Under the pieces are notes generated by a model. That model worked only from the letters and a program-made list of their open reading frames with translations, was not told the DNA's origin and did not search any database. Below are positions 10,353 to 18,727 of a stretch of 64,000 nt of DNA, in pieces. The DNA lies in assembly GCF_030268005.1 (NCBI RefSeq), contig NZ_BRZC01000004.1, positions 310,001 to 374,000 on the forward strand, written 5' to 3'. A program made the position numbers and the translations under genes. How positions within the stretch are numbered: position 1 is the stretch's first letter; each line of letters begins with the position of its first letter. The stretch comes from Microbacterium arabinogalactanolyticum. GTDB taxonomy: Bacteria > Actinomycetota > Actinomycetes > Actinomycetales > Microbacteriaceae.

Positions 10353-12851
10353 CTACTGCCGCAGGTGATGAGCCAGATGCACGCCGGTGAGCGAGGCAGG
10401 ATCCGCCGCGATGCGGTCCGGCGCTCCGACGGCGACGATCCGCCCGCCTTCGGTGCCGCCACCCGGCCCCATGTCGATGATGTGATCGGCATTCGCGATC
10501 ACGTCCAGATCGTGCTCGATCACGATCACGGTCGCGCCGCGCGAGACAAGTCGGTCGAACACGGACAGCAGCGTGCGCACGTCCAGAGGATGCAGTCCGA
10601 CGCTGGGCTCGTCGAGTACGAACACGGCGTCCGACTGGTCGCGGTGCATCTGATTCACGAGCTTGAGGCGCTGCGCCTCGCCACCGGAGAGCGCGGGCGT
10701 CGCCTCACCGAGCGTGAGGTACCCGAGGCCGAGCTCGGAGAACGCCCGTAGCCGTCTGTGCACGCGCGGCAGGTCTGCGGTGCGTGCGAGGGCCTCGGCG
10801 ATCGTGCAGCGCAGCAGAGCGGGCAGCGTGATCCCGTCGCGGACATAGTCCGAGGCAGCCGGCGCGAACCGGCTGCCCTCGCACTCCGGGCAGACGATGT
10901 CGACGTCGGGCAGGAACTGCACATCGAGAGAGATCTCACCGGTTCCCTCGCACCGTGGACACGAGAGCGAACCCGTGTTGTAGGAGAAGTCGGATGCCGT
11001 GAGCCCCGCCTGCCTCGCGGCATCCGTCGCCGCGTAGGCCTTGCGCAGCTCATCCATCACACCGGAGTACGTCGCCACGGTCGAGCGCACGTTCAGCCCG
11101 ATCGGCGTCGCATCCACGACGTGCACCCGCAGGGCCGACGGCACATCGAGCGAGCGAATGTGCGCGGGCGTCCGACCGTCCGCGGATGCGCTGAGCGCCG
11201 GCACCAGCGACTCCAGCACAAGCGTCGTCTTCCCGGAGCCCGAGACGCCGGTGACGGCCGTGAGCCGACCGACCGGCAGGACGACCTCGAGCGGATGCAC
11301 GGTGTGCACGGCATCCGTCGACATCCTGATCGCCCCGTGCTCGAACACGGCACCCGGCGCGCTCCGCTCGCGCACGACCACCGGCTCGTCCCCCGTGAGG
11401 AAACCGCGCAGGCGGGACGCCTCGCCCAGTGCGCGCGGAGCGCCCTGCGCGATCACGCGACCGCCCTCGGTACCGGCGCCCGGTCCGATCTCGACCAGCC
11501 AGTCGGCCTCGGCGAGGATCTGCACGTCGTGGTCCACGAAGACGACCGAGTTGCCGTCCGCCAGCAGGTCGCGCATGACACCGAGCAGACCCTCGACATT
11601 GGCGGGATGCAGACCGATCGACGGCTCATCCAGCACGTAGAGCACGCCGGTGGTGCGGTTGCGCACCGCGCGTGCCAGCTGGGAGCGCTGCCTCTCCCCC
11701 GTCGACAGGGTCGCGCCGGCACGGTCAAGGGACAGGTAGCCGAGCCCGAGCTCGACCAGCCGCCGCGCCATGGCGAGCAGGGTGGCGATCAGATCGGATG
11801 CCAGTGACTGCATCTCGCGCGGCAGGGTCGCCGTCACTCCCGGAGCCCAGGCGATCACGTCATCCAGGGTCATCGCGGTGACATCGACCAGCCCCAGCGC
11901 GCCGATCCGCGGCGCTCGCGCCTGCGGGCTCAGTCTCGTCCCGCCGCAGTCCGGGCACACTCCCTCGGTGAGGAACCGGCTCACCCTGGCCAGACGCTTC
12001 TCGTCCGCCGCACGGGCGAGCTCCTCCGTCACGGTGAGCCGGGCGTTGCGGAACGTGAAGTCCAGCTCGTGCACGCCCTTGCGGCTGGTCACCGTGATGT
12101 GCTTCTTCTCCTCCGGACCGTTCAGCACGATCTCGCGCTCGGCATCCGTGAGTGCGCTCCACGGCACATCGGTTCGCACGCCGAACTCGCGGGCGATGTC
12201 GGGCTGCACGTTGAAGCCGAACATCTGCCAGGGCGCCACCGCGCCGCCGTCGAGCGTCTTCGACGGATCGGGCACCAGCGTCGCGTCGTCGACCGTGCGC
12301 ACCACCCCCGTGCCCTGGCACGTCGGGCAGGCTCCCTCCGAGTTGAACGCCAGCGCCTCGGCGCCCGGGGCGTGCACGCTCTCACCGCAGACCGGGCAGG
12401 CGAACGGCGTCTCGGCCGCGACGTCGATCGTCGGCGGCACGTGATGCCCGTTCGGGCAGACATGAGATGCCAGGCGCGAGAACATCAGCCGCAGCACGTT
12501 CAGCAGCTCCGTGGAGGTGCCGAAGGTGGAGCGCACGCCGGGCACGCCGGGACGCTGCCTCAGGGCGAGCGCGGCCGGGACGTGCTCGACGGAGTCGACG
12601 GCGGCGTGCGGCGCCTGCGACATCCGCCGCCGCGTGTAGGTCGACAGCGCCTCGAGATAGCGTCGCGAGCCCTCGGCGTACAGCACGCCGAGGGCGAGCG
12701 ACGACTTACCCGAGCCGGAGACGCCGGCGATGCCCACCAGCGATCGCAAGGGGATCTCGACGTCCACGCCCCGCAGGTTGTGCACACGCGCTCCGCGCAC
12801 CGCGATGCGATCGGGCTGGACGCTGCCTGCCATCCCCTCAGACCCCGTCAC
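10353..12851 (-). CDS. UvrA-like ABC ATPase lacking the UvrB-binding domain
   Basis: An 832-residue UvrA-family protein with two ABC modules. Walker A motifs GVSGSGKSS (about 43-51) and GVSGSGKTT (about 533-541) and LDEPS Walker B motifs are intact in both halves. The signature is LSTGERQR in module 1 and LSGGEAQR in module 2. Canonical UvrA is roughly 940-970 residues; here the first zinc segment passes almost directly to FACPVCG, so the roughly 110-residue UvrB-binding insert is missing. CxxC pairs for later zinc modules are present. Such class II UvrA proteins act apart from core excision repair and are linked to resistance to DNA-damaging agents. The GTG start 14 bases after msrA is uncertain; an ATG six codons inside is possible. 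Confidence 0.88.
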   Translation of the reverse strand: MTGSEGMAGSVQPDRIAVRGARVHNLRGVDVEIPLRSLVGIAGVSGSGKSSLALGVLYAEGSRRYLEALSTYTRRRMSQAPHAAVDSVEHVPAALALRQRPGVPGVRSTFGTSTELLNVLRLMFSRLASHVCPNGHHVPPTIDVAAETPFACPVCGESVHAPGAEALAFNSEGACPTCQGTGVVRTVDDATLVPDPSKTLDGGAVAPWQMFGFNVQPDIAREFGVRTDVPWSALTDAEREIVLNGPEEKKHITVTSRKGVHELDFTFRNARLTVTEELARAADEKRLARVSRFLTEGVCPDCGGTRLSPQARAPRIGALGLVDVTAMTLDDVIAWAPGVTATLPREMQSLASDLIATLLAMARRLVELGLGYLSLDRAGATLSTGERQRSQLARAVRNRTTGVLYVLDEPSIGLHPANVEGLLGVMRDLLADGNSVVFVDHDVQILAEADWLVEIGPGAGTEGGRVIAQGAPRALGEASRLRGFLTGDEPVVVRERSAPGAVFEHGAIRMSTDAVHTVHPLEVVLPVGRLTAVTGVSGSGKTTLVLESLVPALSASADGRTPAHIRSLDVPSALRVHVVDATPIGLNVRSTVATYSGVMDELRKAYAATDAARQAGLTASDFSYNTGSLSCPRCEGTGEISLDVQFLPDVDIVCPECEGSRFAPAASDYVRDGITLPALLRCTIAEALARTADLPRVHRRLRAFSELGLGYLTLGEATPALSGGEAQRLKLVNQMHRDQSDAVFVLDEPSVGLHPLDVRTLLSVFDRLVSRGATVIVIEHDLDVIANADHIIDMGPGGGTEGGRIVAVGAPDRIAADPASLTGVHLAHHLRQ

Positions 12852-12866
12852 CAGGTCCGACGCGGA

Positions 12867-13424
12867 TCAGGCGCTGGCCTCGGCGTCACGACGCGGCAGG
12901 ACCCAGCCGGCGCGCGGGAAGTGGCAGGTGTAGCCGTCGGGGTAGCGGATCAGGTAGTCCTGGTGCTCGGGCTCGGCCTCCCAGAACGGGCCGGGCTGCT
13001 CGATGGTCGTGACCGCCGCACCCGGCCAGAGTCCCGAGGCGTCCACGTCGGCGATCGTGTCCCTCGCAACGCGCTCCTGCTCCGCATCCAGCGGGAAGAT
13101 CGCGGAGCGGTAGCTGGTGCCGATGTCGTTGCCCTGCCGGTTCAGCGTGGACGGGTCGTGGATCTGGAAGAAGAACGCGAGGATGTCGCGATAGGTCGTC
13201 TGAGCCGGGTCGAAGACGATCTCGACGGCCTCGGCGTGACCAGGGTGGTTCCGGTACGTGGCGTGGTCGTTCTCGCCACCGGTGTAGCCGACCCGCGTGC
13301 CGAGCACGCCGGGCTGCCGGCGGATCAGATCCTCCATGCCCCAGAAACAGCCTCCTGCGAGGACGGCGGTCTCGGCTCCCGCCTGGCGGGTGATCGTTCC
13401 GGTGTCGCTGCTGCCGCTGGTCAT
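12867..13424 (-). CDS. msrA: Peptide methionine sulfoxide reductase MsrA
   Basis: A 185-residue cytoplasmic enzyme reducing methionine-S-sulfoxide in proteins. The catalytic motif GGCFWGMED is intact (Cys26), and the family segments [19 protein letters not shown] and [12 protein letters not shown] follow in order. The start ATG has AGAGGAG seven bases upstream. It is the first gene of a run with the uvrA-like gene, an oxidative or genotoxic stress context. Confidence 0.96.
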   Translation of the reverse strand: MTSGSSDTGTITRQAGAETAVLAGGCFWGMEDLIRRQPGVLGTRVGYTGGENDHATYRNHPGHAEAVEIVFDPAQTTYRDILAFFFQIHDPSTLNRQGNDIGTSYRSAIFPLDAEQERVARDTIADVDASGLWPGAAVTTIEQPGPFWEAEPEHQDYLIRYPDGYTCHFPRAGWVLPRRDAEASA

Positions 13425-13556
13425 CACGGTGCTCCTCTGGTGTTCGTACGGGTGTGCCCGTCCCATTCTCCCCCCTGGCTGGGGAATGAGGGCCGGGCCG
13501 TCTAGGTTGGTGCTGAGAGCGGGCCCGGCCCGCATCCCGAGCATCCGAGGAGAGCC

Positions 13557-14030
13557 ATGCGTCCGTATCTGGACAAGTCCGCACCCGACGTCTGGAAGGC
13601 GGTCAGCGCCTTCTCCGCGACGGTCAAGCAGCATGCGGCGGCCGCCGGCCTGTCGGTGCAGGAGTCCGAGTACATCAAGCTGCGCGCGTCGCAACTGAAC
13701 GCCTGCGCCTACTGCCTCGATGTGCACTCCCGCGAGTCCCGGGAGGCCGGCATCGTGCAGCAGAAGATCGACCTGCTGCCGGCCTGGCGCGAGAGCGCCC
13801 TCTACACCGAGCGCGAGAAGGCGGTGCTGGCCGTGGCGGAGGCGGCGACGCGGATGCCGCTGAGCGAGGAGTCCAAGGCCGATCTGGCCGGCGCCGCCGC
13901 GGTGCTGGGCGAGCAGGCATTCGCCGCCGCCCAGTGGGTCGCGATCACGATCAACGCGTTCAACCGCGTCTCCATCCTCAGTGAGCACCCGGTGCGTCCG
14001 CGCGGGGTCGACGGAAAGGTGCTGTCATGA
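13557..14030 (+). CDS. AhpD-like carboxymuconolactone decarboxylase family protein
   Basis: A 157-residue, mostly helical protein. The redox motif C50-AY-C53 with His57 ([13 protein letters not shown]) matches AhpD-type alkylhydroperoxidases of the CMD family, which reduce peroxides through a CxxC pair and a nearby His. GGAG lies just before the ATG. It is divergent from msrA across 132 bases and overlaps the next gene by ATGA, so this is a small stress-type operon. Confidence 0.92.
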   Translation: MRPYLDKSAPDVWKAVSAFSATVKQHAAAAGLSVQESEYIKLRASQLNACAYCLDVHSRESREAGIVQQKIDLLPAWRESALYTEREKAVLAVAEAATRMPLSEESKADLAGAAAVLGEQAFAAAQWVAITINAFNRVSILSEHPVRPRGVDGKVLS

Positions 14031-14389
14031 CGGACGAGCGCTTCACCGTGCAGGATCTCCCCGCCGAATCGCGCTACGTGCTGATCGACCGCGGCGAGGA
14101 CGGCACGGATTCCAAGGAGATCGGCGAGGAGTCGTACGTGGATGTCGGGGACGAGCGCGTGCTCTTCCACACCGGCGTATCCGAGGACTACGCAGGTCAG
14201 GGCCTGGCATCGAAGCTCGTGCGCGCGGTCGTCGACGACGTGGTGGCGGCAGGTAAGTCGATCGTGCCCGTGTGCCCGTACGTCGCGGCGTGGATGCCGA
14301 AGCATCCGGAGTACGACGAGCACGTCGTGGCGCGCCGGGCGGACCACATCGCGGCGATCAGGGCGCAGGAGGAGGGCCGCGAGGCCTGA
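14027..14389 (+). CDS. GNAT-type N-acetyltransferase (YjdJ-like)
   Basis: A 120-residue protein. The middle segment VLFHTGVSEDYAGQGLASKL carries the R/Q-G-x-G/A-like acetyl-CoA loop, and CPYVAAWMPKHPEY is the conserved C-terminal motif of the short YjdJ/NATD1-like GNAT group. It is an acetyltransferase of unknown substrate. The start overlaps the AhpD-like stop by four bases, so the two are co-translated. Confidence 0.88.
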   Translation: MTDERFTVQDLPAESRYVLIDRGEDGTDSKEIGEESYVDVGDERVLFHTGVSEDYAGQGLASKLVRAVVDDVVAAGKSIVPVCPYVAAWMPKHPEYDEHVVARRADHIAAIRAQEEGREA

Positions 14390-14406
14390 CCCCTGCGGCG
14401 GTGCGC

Positions 14407-15402
14407 CTACTCCCGTGCGCGCAGCCGGATGGTGGGCATCGGCGGTGCGGGGAGCGGGGCGAGCTGCCCCTCGGCGTACGGGCCGAACAGCTCCGGCTTT
14501 CCGGCGTCCCTGGGGTCCGCCGGCTCGAATCCCAGCTCGGCCTGATAGCGACGGCGGAACTCGACGATCTCGTCGTGGCTGCGGCCGATGAAGTTCCACC
14601 ACATCACGATCTGCTCCCCCAGCGGCACGCCGCCGAGCAGGATCACCCTGGCACCCTCGGGCCCTGCCGCGATCCGCATGGTGTCGGCGCCGGTGGGCGT
14701 GTAGCCGAGCTCGCGGTGCCGTACCGGCGTGTCGTTGACCATGATCGACCCGCTCTCGGCGAGGGCGGCGTGCTCGAAGTCACGACGCACGTCGAGCACG
14801 ACCTGCGCGCCCGGCTCCAGCACCAGCTCGGCTCCCAGCAGATCAGGGGTGCGGGTGTCGACTGGGGAGGTCGACCCCGCCAGTGAGCCGATGAACACGC
14901 GGATGCTCACGCCCTGCAGTTCCACTGGTTCCGGCGCATAGTGCGCGAACGCGTGCTCGGAGAACCTCGTGGACTCGGGCAGGGCGTACCAGAGCTGCAC
15001 GCCGTGCAGCACGGTCGTGTCGGGGGTGCTGATCTCCTGGTGGGTGATGCCCTGCCCGGCGATCATCAGGTTGAGCTCGCCGGGGAGCACGGGAGCAGCG
15101 ACCCCGTTGGAGTCGAGGTGGTCGATGCGGCCGGTGAAAAGCCACGAGACGGTCGCGAGTCCGGTGTGCGGATGCCGCGGGACCTCCATGCCGCCGGTGT
15201 CGGCCACGTCATCCGGCCCGTAGTGGTCCAGGAAGCACCACGCCCCGACCAGCGAGCGCTGCTTCTGCGGCAGGGTGCGGTAGACGGTCATCGCGCGGAT
15301 GCCGCCGAGTGGCACCTCACGAGGGGTGAGCACCTCGACGTCGGTGCACAGCGCACCCGGTTCCAGCACGCTCTCCGTCGGGTTCGACTCCTGGTTGCTC
15401 AT
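14407..15402 (-). CDS. Pirin-family cupin protein
   Basis: A 331-residue bicupin. The N-terminal cupin has the pirin metal motif region DHYGPDDV, then HPHTGLATVSWLFTG and GEINLM-like EL-NLMIAGQGITHQE, supplying the His/Glu ligands. The C-terminal domain reads ILLGGVPLGEQIVMWWNFI, the usual pirin end. Pirins bind Fe or Zn and some have quercetinase activity; the role here is unknown. The start MSNQES was chosen because GAGGAG precedes it. The upstream side faces a 327-base divergent intergenic region. Confidence 0.93.
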   Translation of the reverse strand: MSNQESNPTESVLEPGALCTDVEVLTPREVPLGGIRAMTVYRTLPQKQRSLVGAWCFLDHYGPDDVADTGGMEVPRHPHTGLATVSWLFTGRIDHLDSNGVAAPVLPGELNLMIAGQGITHQEISTPDTTVLHGVQLWYALPESTRFSEHAFAHYAPEPVELQGVSIRVFIGSLAGSTSPVDTRTPDLLGAELVLEPGAQVVLDVRRDFEHAALAESGSIMVNDTPVRHRELGYTPTGADTMRIAAGPEGARVILLGGVPLGEQIVMWWNFIGRSHDEIVEFRRRYQAELGFEPADPRDAGKPELFGPYAEGQLAPLPAPPMPTIRLRARE

Positions 15403-15570
15403 CCGGGTTCTCCTCGGCATCCGTGACGCGACTCCTGCCAGCGTAGCCAGTCCCGCGGGCGGTCGGGTCGCGGGGCCTCAGTCGCTGCTGATCGCGGGAG
15501 AGCAGCACGCCGACCAGGACGCCGATGGCCGGCATCACGTCCCCGTCGAACGTCGGAAGAAGGAGGAAAA

Positions 15571-15583
15571 TTGGCATACCAAA
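15571..15583. promoter_or_regulatory. GntR-type operator, site 1
   Basis: TTGGCATACCAAA lies in the 327-base gap 15403-15729 between pirin and amidohydrolase. It matches the palindrome TTGGTATACCAA with one change and has a near-copy 99 bases downstream. The rest of this gap shows no gene that I can support. TTGGTnnACCAA-like sites are typical of FCD-type GntR repressors. Confidence 0.6.
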
Positions 15584-15670
15584 CGTCGAAGTCCCATTGC
15601 CCGAACCTCCGCCATCTGCGCGCCGAGCTTTCCGACAGCAGTAATCCCCGCTATCGCTGCCCCGACAGTC

Positions 15671-15680
15671 TGGTATACCA
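15671..15680. promoter_or_regulatory. GntR-type operator, site 2
   Basis: TGGTATACCA is a perfect palindrome followed by AA, 49 bases before the amidohydrolase ATG at 15730. It shares its core with site 1. No regulator gene is adjacent, so the binding protein would be encoded elsewhere. Confidence 0.65.
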
Positions 15681-15729
15681 AATGGGTAGCCGACATTCCG
15701 GACCTGCAACGACGCACGAGGAGAACACA

Positions 15730-17097
15730 ATGGAAGACACCGACCCCAAGCCCGAACTGAAGGCGTCCCGCAGACAGCTGCTCCGCGGCGGAGCCGCCCT
15801 CGCCGTCGCGACGGCAGGCTCCGGGCTCCTGAGCGCCGCAGCCGCGGCACCCGCAGCCGCTGCGAACGGCACGGGCCCGGACACCCGCGGCCCCGGCGAC
15901 GCAGAGGTCGTGGTGCTGCGCAACGTGCGCCCGTTCGGCGAGAGCGCGCGCGATCTGATCTGTCACGGCGGCGTCCTCGTCGACAGGATCCCGCAGGGCA
16001 AGCGCGTGTTCGAGATCAACGGCCGCGGCCGGCTCGCCCTCCCGACGCTCGTGGACGCCCACATCCACCCGGACAAGACCGGCTGGGGCGAGAAGTGGCA
16101 GAGCCGCCAGCCCGCCGCGGACCGCATGGTGAAGGCGGCGCAGGACGTCGAGTTCGCCAAGGCCCTGTCACGACCCACGGCCGAGCGCGCACTGGGGCTG
16201 CTGCAGCACGCGGTGGCGATGGGCACGCGCGGCGTGCGCGCGCACGCCGACGTCGCCCCGGCCTACGGCCTGAGCGGCCTGGAAGGCCTTCGCGCCGCAC
16301 AGCAGAAGCTGAAGCTGAAGGGGATCCTCGACATGCAGGTCGTCGGTTTCCCGCAGCACGGCGTGCTGCGCGCCCCCGGAACCGCAGAGCTGCTCGAGCG
16401 CGCGGCCGCCGAGGGACTGCTCGACTACGTCGGCGGCATCGATCCGACGGCGTTCGAGGGCGCCGACCGCGCATCCGAGCAGCTGGATGTGCTGTTCCGC
16501 ATCGCGACCTCACACGGTGTCGGCCTCGACATGCACATCCACGAGTCGGGCGAGCTCGGTATCGCGACCATCCGCGACATCCTCGCGCGCGCACGCGCCG
16601 CAGGCCTCACCGGCGGCGAGGTGACCATCAGCCACGCCTACGCGATCGCATCGCTGCCGGTCTCCGAGCAGGAGCGGATCGCCGACGAGATCGCTGCGGT
16701 CGGGGTCAAGCTCACCACGGTCTCCCCCAGCCCCAGCAGCGTGCTCCCGCATCGCCGGCTCCGCGAGCACGGCGTGCACGTCGGGCTCGGGTCCGACGGA
16801 GTCCGCGACAACTGGAGCCCGTTCGGCAACGCCGACATGCTGCACCGGACGTGGATCCTCGGCTGGTCGACCGGCGCTCGCCTGGACGACGAGCTGGAGA
16901 GCGGCTTCGACCTGGCCAGCGCCGGAGGCGCAGAGGTGATGGAGCTCCCGGAGTCCACGCTGAAGGTGGGTGCCCCGGCGGACCTGATGGTCATCGACGG
17001 CGAGAACATACCGCAGGTCGTGATCGATCAGCCTCGGCGCGACTACGTCCTGCGCAGCGGCGTGGTCGTCGCCCGGGACGGCGAGATGGTGGTCTGA
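15730..17097 (+). CDS. Tat-exported amidohydrolase (cytosine-deaminase-like)
   Basis: A 455-residue amidohydrolase-superfamily enzyme with a Tat signal. SRRQLLRGG (residues 13-21) is followed by a long Ala-rich hydrophobic segment ending near APAAAA, so export across the membrane is expected. The metal site starts with DAHIHPDKT, continues with DMHIHESGE and TISHAYA, and ends in GLGSDGVRDNW, the CodA/AtzC-like order. It probably hydrolyses an N-containing cyclic or amide compound outside the cytoplasm. The start ATG was chosen because GAGGAG precedes it and the Tat motif follows at the right distance. Two GntR-type palindromes upstream suggest inducible expression. Confidence 0.88.
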   Translation: MEDTDPKPELKASRRQLLRGGAALAVATAGSGLLSAAAAAPAAAANGTGPDTRGPGDAEVVVLRNVRPFGESARDLICHGGVLVDRIPQGKRVFEINGRGRLALPTLVDAHIHPDKTGWGEKWQSRQPAADRMVKAAQDVEFAKALSRPTAERALGLLQHAVAMGTRGVRAHADVAPAYGLSGLEGLRAAQQKLKLKGILDMQVVGFPQHGVLRAPGTAELLERAAAEGLLDYVGGIDPTAFEGADRASEQLDVLFRIATSHGVGLDMHIHESGELGIATIRDILARARAAGLTGGEVTISHAYAIASLPVSEQERIADEIAAVGVKLTTVSPSPSSVLPHRRLREHGVHVGLGSDGVRDNWSPFGNADMLHRTWILGWSTGARLDDELESGFDLASAGGAEVMELPESTLKVGAPADLMVIDGENIPQVVIDQPRRDYVLRSGVVVARDGEMVV

Positions 17098-17123
17098 GCG
17101 AAGCGCGACCGGACTCGGGGCGT

Positions 17124-17140
17124 CGGATGCCGGGCATCCG
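17124..17140. terminator. Possible terminator after the amidohydrolase
   Basis: CGGATGCC-G-GGCATCCG is a perfect 8-base dyad 27 bases after the amidohydrolase stop and before the convergent 117-residue gene. It has no T-run, and its core is the abundant word GGATGC, so the call is weak. Confidence 0.35.
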
Positions 17141-17164
17141 GCGCCCCCGGCGCCTGCGCGGCGC

Positions 17165-17518
17165 CTACTCGGACTTCTCGTCGATCTTCTCGAGCAGGTC
17201 CTTGAAGGCCTTCTCGATCGATGCGTGGTCGTACTGCCCGGCGCGGCTCTCCGCCGAGATCACGGCGCAGCGATGCAGCTTCCGGAAGTCGCCGAACGGG
17301 AAGCTGTAGCGCCCCTTCGTCCCCTTGGTGGCATCGGTGTCCTCACCGAGGTGCCATCGCGCGAACTCCCTCATGCCGTGCTTGTCGATGAAGTCGTTCT
17401 CGTCGTCCGTGCTCGGCGCGTGCTCGCTCCAGTCATCGCGCTCGTCGTGGACGACATCTCCCGAGCGCAGCAGACCGCGGGCGTGCGAGAGCGCGTCCTC
17501 ATTCAATCGGACGGTCAT
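17165..17518 (-). CDS. Conserved hypothetical protein, 117 residues
   Basis: A small, charged, soluble protein with no signal or membrane helix. Conserved-looking blocks include NEDALSHARGLLRSG, DFIDKHGMREFARWHL and YSFPFGDFRKLHRCAV. I have the impression of a widespread actinobacterial family without a known role, but cannot name it. GAGAGGAG eight bases before the ATG supports the start. It is a single gene between convergent and divergent neighbours; the 168 bases upstream hold nothing else that I can support. Confidence 0.75.
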   Translation of the reverse strand: MTVRLNEDALSHARGLLRSGDVVHDERDDWSEHAPSTDDENDFIDKHGMREFARWHLGEDTDATKGTKGRYSFPFGDFRKLHRCAVISAESRAGQYDHASIEKAFKDLLEKIDEKSE

Positions 17519-17686
17519 GTTTCCACTCCTCTCCGCGCGCGTCCCCGTCGGGACGCCGCCGCCTCCGACGATGCCTCGGGCTGCGGTCGCCTCGAAGGGG
17601 GTGGCACGCGTCGCTCGGGAGTGCTAGCGGCATAGCGCGAATCCAGCCCCGCGTCCAGCCCGTCGACGGCATCCGTCCGGTGGCGG

Positions 17687-18082
17687 ATGCTGAGGCGCAT
17701 GACCCAGCAGAGCTCCGGACGGCGCAGACGGCGAACGCGTGTGCCCGGTTCGCCGTCCGATCCGACCTCGGTGACCGACCAGCCGGCGCTGCGGAGTTCG
17801 TCGGGAGCGGTGTGGCTGATCTCCTCCGGCGTGTTCGTGGCGGTCTGCCTGGTGCCGCTGATCGGCATCGTCGCCGTGCGCAGCGCGGCGGCTCCCGTCG
17901 CGATCGTCGCGATCGTGCTGCTCGTGGGGCTTCTCGCCGCGGAGTTCGTCATGCGCGTGCTGATCTCCGCGCCGCTTCAGCGGCTGCGCTGGCTCGCCGC
18001 CTGCATGCTGTCCATGGCCGTCGTGGCGCTGATCGCGATGATGGTCTGCGTCTCGATCGTCTGGTCTTCGGCGCTGCACTGA
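17687..18082 (+). CDS. Hypothetical membrane protein, 131 residues
   Basis: Not recognised. A basic N-terminus (GRRRRRTRVPG) of about 40 residues is followed by three likely membrane helices, beginning AVWLISSGVFVAVCLVPLIG, then an Ala/Val/Leu-rich second helix, and a last one with MAVVALIAMMVCVSIV. An internal ATG at 17699 is an equally possible start; neither has a clear ribosome site. It converges with hutD, leaving 14 bases. Confidence 0.6.
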   Translation: MLRRMTQQSSGRRRRRTRVPGSPSDPTSVTDQPALRSSSGAVWLISSGVFVAVCLVPLIGIVAVRSAAAPVAIVAIVLLVGLLAAEFVMRVLISAPLQRLRWLAACMLSMAVVALIAMMVCVSIVWSSALH

Positions 18083-18096
18083 CCGCGTCGGCGGGG

Positions 18097-18684
18097 TCAG
18101 CCGAGCGGATGCCGTCGGGCCGCGATCCGGGCGACGGCGAACCTGCCACGCACGTCGGCGGATGCGGATGCGGATGCGGATGCGGATGCGGATGCGGATG
18201 CCCCGAGCATCACGGAGTCGAGTCGAGCCAGCGACCTTCCGTCGACCAGCGCGGTGTCGCCGAGAGCCACGAGGATGACGATTCCATCGCCCGCTTCTGT
18301 GACGCCCGGATCGTCGACGCACCGCACGTCGCTCTCCCAGGTGTCACGACGGGCCATCACGTTGAGGTCGAGGAAACCCGCCTCGCGCGGGCTGGCGGTC
18401 ACCTCGGCCTCGCCGTCGAAGACGACGATCCCCTCAGGGGCGAGGACCAGGTCGCGCCCGTCGATGCGCAGCTCCACCGCGCCGGGGCCGAGTGCGACCT
18501 GACCTCGACGCACGCCGGGGTACGGGCTGTACGGCTGCGTGCCCGTGATCTCCGCGATGCTGACGCGCCAGGTCCACACACCGGCATCCGTCGCGTCATC
18601 GAACAGGTTCCGCGTGACGCCGCGCCCGTTCTTCCACGGCGTCGGCGGGATGGCGGAGTACTCGACGATGAGGGGCGCGTTCAT
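18097..18684 (-). CDS. hutD: HutD-family protein with an Ala-Ser repeat
   Basis: A 195-residue HutD/Ves-family cupin. PWKNGRGVTR (residues 16-25) is the family's N-terminal hallmark, followed by WRVSIAEI and the bicupin strands. HutD is associated with histidine utilisation in other bacteria, where it is thought to limit pathway activity; no other hut gene is present here. Near the C-terminus seven tandem copies of GCATCC encode an (Ala-Ser)7 run in a likely surface loop. The start MNAPLIVEYS is the first Met of the fold. The gene is divergent from the GH25 gene across 43 bases. Confidence 0.82.
   Translation of the reverse strand: MNAPLIVEYSAIPPTPWKNGRGVTRNLFDDATDAGVWTWRVSIAEITGTQPYSPYPGVRRGQVALGPGAVELRIDGRDLVLAPEGIVVFDGEAEVTASPREAGFLDLNVMARRDTWESDVRCVDDPGVTEAGDGIVILVALGDTALVDGRSLARLDSVMLGASASASASASASASADVRGRFAVARIAARRHPLG
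18160..18201. repeat. Hexanucleotide tandem repeat (GGATGC)7
   Basis: Seven perfect tandem copies of GGATGC (42 bases) lie inside hutD, where the minus strand reads GCA TCC repeatedly as Ala-Ser. Because the unit is six bases, copy-number change would lengthen or shorten the protein without a frameshift. Confidence 0.98.
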
Positions 18685-18727
18685 GATGCGTCCAGTCTCG
18701 CGCAACCGCGGGTGCCAGACTGTGCGC

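Noticed and set aside
16095..17309. 404-codon plus-strand frame inside the amidohydrolase
   Set aside because: It is another frame of a well-supported gene and its translation is Arg-rich shadow sequence.
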